From assembly GCA_965276825.1 (NCBI GenBank), contig OZ255630.1:2790001-2854000 (forward strand): a stretch of DNA of 64,000 bases, read 5' to 3'. The DNA is from G965276765 sp965276825 (GTDB taxonomy: Bacteria; Actinomycetota; Acidimicrobiia; Acidimicrobiales; Palsa-688). The position numbers were made by a program, and so were the translations under genes. Below, in pieces: positions 61,644-64,000 of the stretch (position 1 is its first letter; each line of letters begins with the position of its first letter). The notes under the pieces are model-generated. The model searched no databases, had not been told where the DNA came from, and was given only the letters and a program-made list of their open reading frames with translations.

Positions 61644-62412
61644 AGTGTCCCCTCAATCGGTCGGTCATCAACGCCTCGAAGGCTCGCCCCTCCTTGGTCT
61701 TCAGGCTGGTCAGAGCCTTTTCCGCAGCCTCCCGGCAAATCGGTGCTACGGGCCTCTGAACGAAGTCGAGGTCGAGCACGAACGCCGACGAGCCCGGTTC
61801 AGCCGCCAGTGACGCCCACGTGAGGGCGAGCACGGTGGGTTCGCCCTCGTAGGGAAGCTCCACCCGCTGCATGAAGCCGCTCACGTCGGACGGAATACCG
61901 TCGGGGAACTTCAGGTCGAGGTTCACCCAGTCCTTGAAGTCCCAGCGCGGCTCGCTGATCTCGATTCGGTTGATGTAGCGAAGGCTGACGAGTGCCACGC
62001 AGTCGCCGGAAGGCAGGAGCCCTTCGAGCAACCTGAGCCCCTCGAAGAAGCGTGCGGTCAGTGACGACCACCCTTCGTATGGCTGCAAGGCATGGGCAGA
62101 AACCGACTCGGGGGTGACAGCCAACATCCGGTTGCCGTCTTCGTTGGAGAAGGCGAACTGCTGTGGCCCGGCCGTCAGTTGGAAGGCGGCTTGGGTGCCG
62201 GGCTGCTGGAAGTCCGCCCGGATACTCCCCTGGACGCGTGGGTCGGCGGGATACACCTCACGCAGCTTCTCGAAGATCAGGCCAGGTGTCATCAAGTCCC
62301 ACTTGATCGGCGTCGTCCACTGCATCCGGCACATGGCCTCGATCACAGGAGGGTTCTGGTAGACACGACGGCGCAGCGGGTCAAGCTCGTCGCCTGTCAC
62401 GTCGATCTCCAT
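61627..62412 (-). CDS. TIGR04255-family protein
   Basis: A 261-aa protein from the ATG at 62412. The family start is YQNPPVIEAMCRMQW near residue 18. The middle has PSGDCVALVSLRYINRIEIS, and the end ALTSLKTKEGRAFEALMTDR. Members are known as a sporadically distributed family of unknown function. A GTG at 62466 is in frame but would place the palindromic operator inside the gene. First gene of a three-gene operon. Confidence 0.82.
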   Translation of the reverse strand: MEIDVTGDELDPLRRRVYQNPPVIEAMCRMQWTTPIKWDLMTPGLIFEKLREVYPADPRVQGSIRADFQQPGTQAAFQLTAGPQQFAFSNEDGNRMLAVTPESVSAHALQPYEGWSSLTARFFEGLRLLEGLLPSGDCVALVSLRYINRIEISEPRWDFKDWVNLDLKFPDGIPSDVSGFMQRVELPYEGEPTVLALTWASLAAEPGSSAFVLDLDFVQRPVAPICREAAEKALTSLKTKEGRAFEALMTDRLRGHFVEVS

Positions 62413-62438
62413 GCTCTCCGGTCGTGGTTCGTCTGACC

Positions 62439-62452
62439 TCTGAGCGCTCAGA
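62439..62452. promoter_or_regulatory. Perfect palindrome upstream of the TIGR04255 operon
   Basis: TCTGAGCGCTCAGA is a 14-bp perfect palindrome 27 bases before the TIGR04255 ATG, inside the divergent gap 62413-62505. An overlapping GTCTGA/TCAGAC pair (62431-62436, 62448-62453) shares part of it. A repressor site is likely. Confidence 0.45.
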
Positions 62453-62505
62453 CTAGCTGTCCACACCCTGCCGGTTCACCTATCCCCACTGTGATGATCT
62501 GTTCC

Positions 62506-62810
62506 ATGAGGTTGCGGTCGGGGTTTGACCCTTGCGAGCTACTGGCGCGATGCCTTCGCTATGACCCGTCGGCTCCGTCTGTGACCCATCGTGAAGCGAC
62601 GTTGATCGTTGAGGTCGATGCCGGGTCGGCCAGCTCGAGAGGACGGCGCCCGGACCGGGCGTTCATGGTCCGGCTACGACGTGGCGACGCCAGCGTGGTC
62701 GTGTCCGTCGGGCTGTCGCTGGTCGCGGCGGAGCGGCTGGCCGATCACGTCGCCGATGTAGTTGGTGGCTCGCGCCTGGCCATTGACACCGCAGGGGAGC
62801 CACGACCGTG
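62506..62810 (+). pseudogene. Gene truncated by the IS3-family element
   Basis: A frame beginning MRLRSGFDPCELLARCLRYD, with PDRAFMVRLRRGDASVVVSV in the middle, runs without a stop to the IS3 left end at 62811. Its last seven residues come from the element (stop at 62832). It is divergent from the TIGR04255 operon and shares the palindrome. No family recognised. Confidence 0.5.
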
Positions 62811-62826
62811 TGAACCGCCCCGGGTT

Positions 62827-63771
62827 TCATGACTGCTCGGTTGTTTGGGTGACAGCTGTTGCGGCTGCCGGTGTCTGACGGTAGTGGTTGGCCTCGTGTT
62901 CGGCGGGAGTGATGTAGCCGGGGCCGTCGAGGATCTCGCCGTGGAGGCGGCGGTGGTTGAACCAGTCGATGTAGCCGAGGGTGGCGAACTCGACGTCGTC
63001 GAGGCCCCGCCAGGGGCCTTGGGGGTAGATCAGCTCCCACTTGTCGAGACTGTTGAAGGCCTCGGCCATGGCGTTGTCATAGCTGTCGCCGACGGACCCG
63101 ACCGACGCCACGATGTCGTTGGCGTCGAGGCGCTCGGAGTAGCGAATGCTGAGATATTGCACGCCCCTATCGGAGTGATGGACCAGCCCGTCGAGGACCT
63201 GGCCGGCCCGGGTCCGGTTCCACACCGCCATCTCCAACGCGTCGATCGCCAGATCCGAGCGCAGGCTGTTGGAGATCTGCCATCCGACGACCATCCTGGA
63301 GAACACGTCGATGATGAACGCCGCGTACACCCAGCCGGTGTGGGTCTTGACGTAGGTGAGGTCCGCCACCCACAGCCGGTTCGGGGCTGGCGCCCGGAAG
63401 TCCCGCTCGACGAGGTCGGCGGGCCGGTGCTGGCGGTCATCGGAACGAGTCGTGACCTTGTAGCCCTTGCCCCGCCGAGCGCCCGACAGGCCCACCTCCC
63501 GCATCAGCCGCTCCACAGTGCAACGCGCGACCCGGATGCCTTCGCGGTTCGGCTGCGCCCACACCTTGTCCGCCCCGTAGACCTCGAGGTTGTCAGCGTG
63601 CACCCGGGCGATGTGGTCCCCCAGCGCGGCGTCGCGCACCGCCCGAGCGGACGGGGCCCGCTTCTTGGCCGTCCAGTAGGTGTTCGGGGCGACCTTGCAG
63701 CCGTGCTCGGTGAGCACCCTGCAGATCGGCTCGACCCCGAACCGCTCCCTGTGGGCGTCGATGAACGCCAC
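62827..63771 (-). CDS. IS3 transposase orfB
   Basis: A frame of about 314 aa with the integrase-core motif: VADLTYVKTHTGWVY (Asp), VHHSDRGVQYLSIR (Asp), NAMAEAFNSLDKWELI (Glu), and the GYIDWFNHRRLHG end. It is expressed by frameshift from orfA to make the full transposase. Confidence 0.92.
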   Translation of the reverse strand: MAFIDAHRERFGVEPICRVLTEHGCKVAPNTYWTAKKRAPSARAVRDAALGDHIARVHADNLEVYGADKVWAQPNREGIRVARCTVERLMREVGLSGARRGKGYKVTTRSDDRQHRPADLVERDFRAPAPNRLWVADLTYVKTHTGWVYAAFIIDVFSRMVVGWQISNSLRSDLAIDALEMAVWNRTRAGQVLDGLVHHSDRGVQYLSIRYSERLDANDIVASVGSVGDSYDNAMAEAFNSLDKWELIYPQGPWRGLDDVEFATLGYIDWFNHRRLHGEILDGPGYITPAEHEANHYRQTPAAATAVTQTTEQS

Positions 63772-64000
63772 TATCTCGGCTGTCGGCGGTCGAGCTCCGC
63801 CCCGAAGAAAGTCGCCGCCGCCTTGAGGATCTCGTTCGCCCGGCGCAGCTCCTTCACCTCACGCTCGAGGTCACGCATCCTCGCCCGCTCATCAGTCGTC
63901 AGGCCCGGCCGCTCACCGGCGTCGGTCTCCGCCCGGCGCACCCAGACCCGCAGCGTCTCGTGGTTGATCGACAACTTCGCCGAAATCGACTCGATCGCTT
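63771..64000 (-). CDS. IS3 transposase orfA, partial
   Basis: The frame is open to the window edge: IESISAKLSINHETLRVWVR, then ERARMRDLEREVKELRRANE, the leucine-zipper-like helix of IS3 orfA. It ends at 63771 where orfB begins. The true start lies outside the window. Confidence 0.88.
   Translation of the reverse strand, partial: AIESISAKLSINHETLRVWVRRAETDAGERPGLTTDERARMRDLEREVKELRRANEILKAAATFFGAELDRRQPR

Larger units (their letters stand above)
62811..64000 (-). mobile_element. IS3-family element, right end outside the window
   Basis: The left end TGAACCGCCCCGGGTTTC is typical of actinobacterial IS3 elements. Two overlapping frames, orfA and orfB, are present. The other inverted repeat lies beyond 64000. 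Confidence 0.85.

Overview
The window is high-GC DNA with actinobacterial gene style: frequent GTG starts, ATGA/GTGA stop-start overlaps, DUF3052 and DUF3072 proteins, an actinobacterial-type (group 1h) [NiFe] hydrogenase and a one-piece PutA. It most likely comes from an actinomycete-phylum bacterium. The class cannot be fixed from this stretch, because there is no rRNA or tRNA gene.

Positions 1-22,500 look like ordinary chromosome. They hold a secreted low-complexity repeat protein, an aldo/keto reductase, an FTR1 iron permease behind an iron-box-like palindrome, an MFS exporter, two polytopic membrane proteins, a Gfo/Idh/MocA oxidoreductase, a molybdate-binding (MOP) protein and an ABC-F ATPase. 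Two c-di-GMP proteins follow (one GGDEF-degenerate with EAL, one PAS-GGDEF-EAL), with a fluoroacetate-dehalogenase-like hydrolase, HemD, a methyltransferase, a penicillin-binding-type serine hydrolase, a CBS protein and a GNAT.

Positions 23,661-38,098 carry one nearly unbroken plus-strand hydrogenase operon: hypA-hypB-hhyS-hhyL-hhyE-DUF5947-DUF6084-a 485-aa unknown-a 39-aa protein-maturation protease-hypC-DUF6390-hypF-hypC-hypD-hypE. It encodes the catalytic dimer of a high-affinity, O2-tolerant H2-oxidising enzyme, its Ni/Fe(CN)2CO maturation set, a candidate electron-relay protein and five poorly described companions. Gene remnants flank it: FAH-hydrolase and DeoR-regulator tails upstream, and GH2 and DNRLRE-like fragments downstream.

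Positions 38,500-45,200 are accessory and partly decayed. They hold small enzymes, a frameshifted NERD-domain gene, an excisionase-like HTH, a hicAB toxin-antitoxin pair, small unknowns, about 1 kb without a gene and a complete IS5-type element.

Positions 45,300-56,800 form a catabolic block, visibly lower in GC between about 45.3 and 51.8 kb. It contains a PAS-AraC regulator, a type II HAD hydrolase, an N-methylproline-demethylase-like flavoprotein, a polar amino-acid ABC transporter, PutA and a second, paralogous PAS-AraC regulator. The arrangement suggests uptake of an N-methylated proline compound, demethylation to proline and oxidation to glutamate.

Positions 56,800-64,000 are mobile and decayed: a broken tyrosine recombinase, then a three-gene operon headed by a TIGR04255-family protein and split by an ISNCY-type element, then a gene cut by an IS3-family element that runs off the window. 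The TIGR04255 operon is the best candidate for an undescribed system. The uncharacterised hydrogenase companions are the second.
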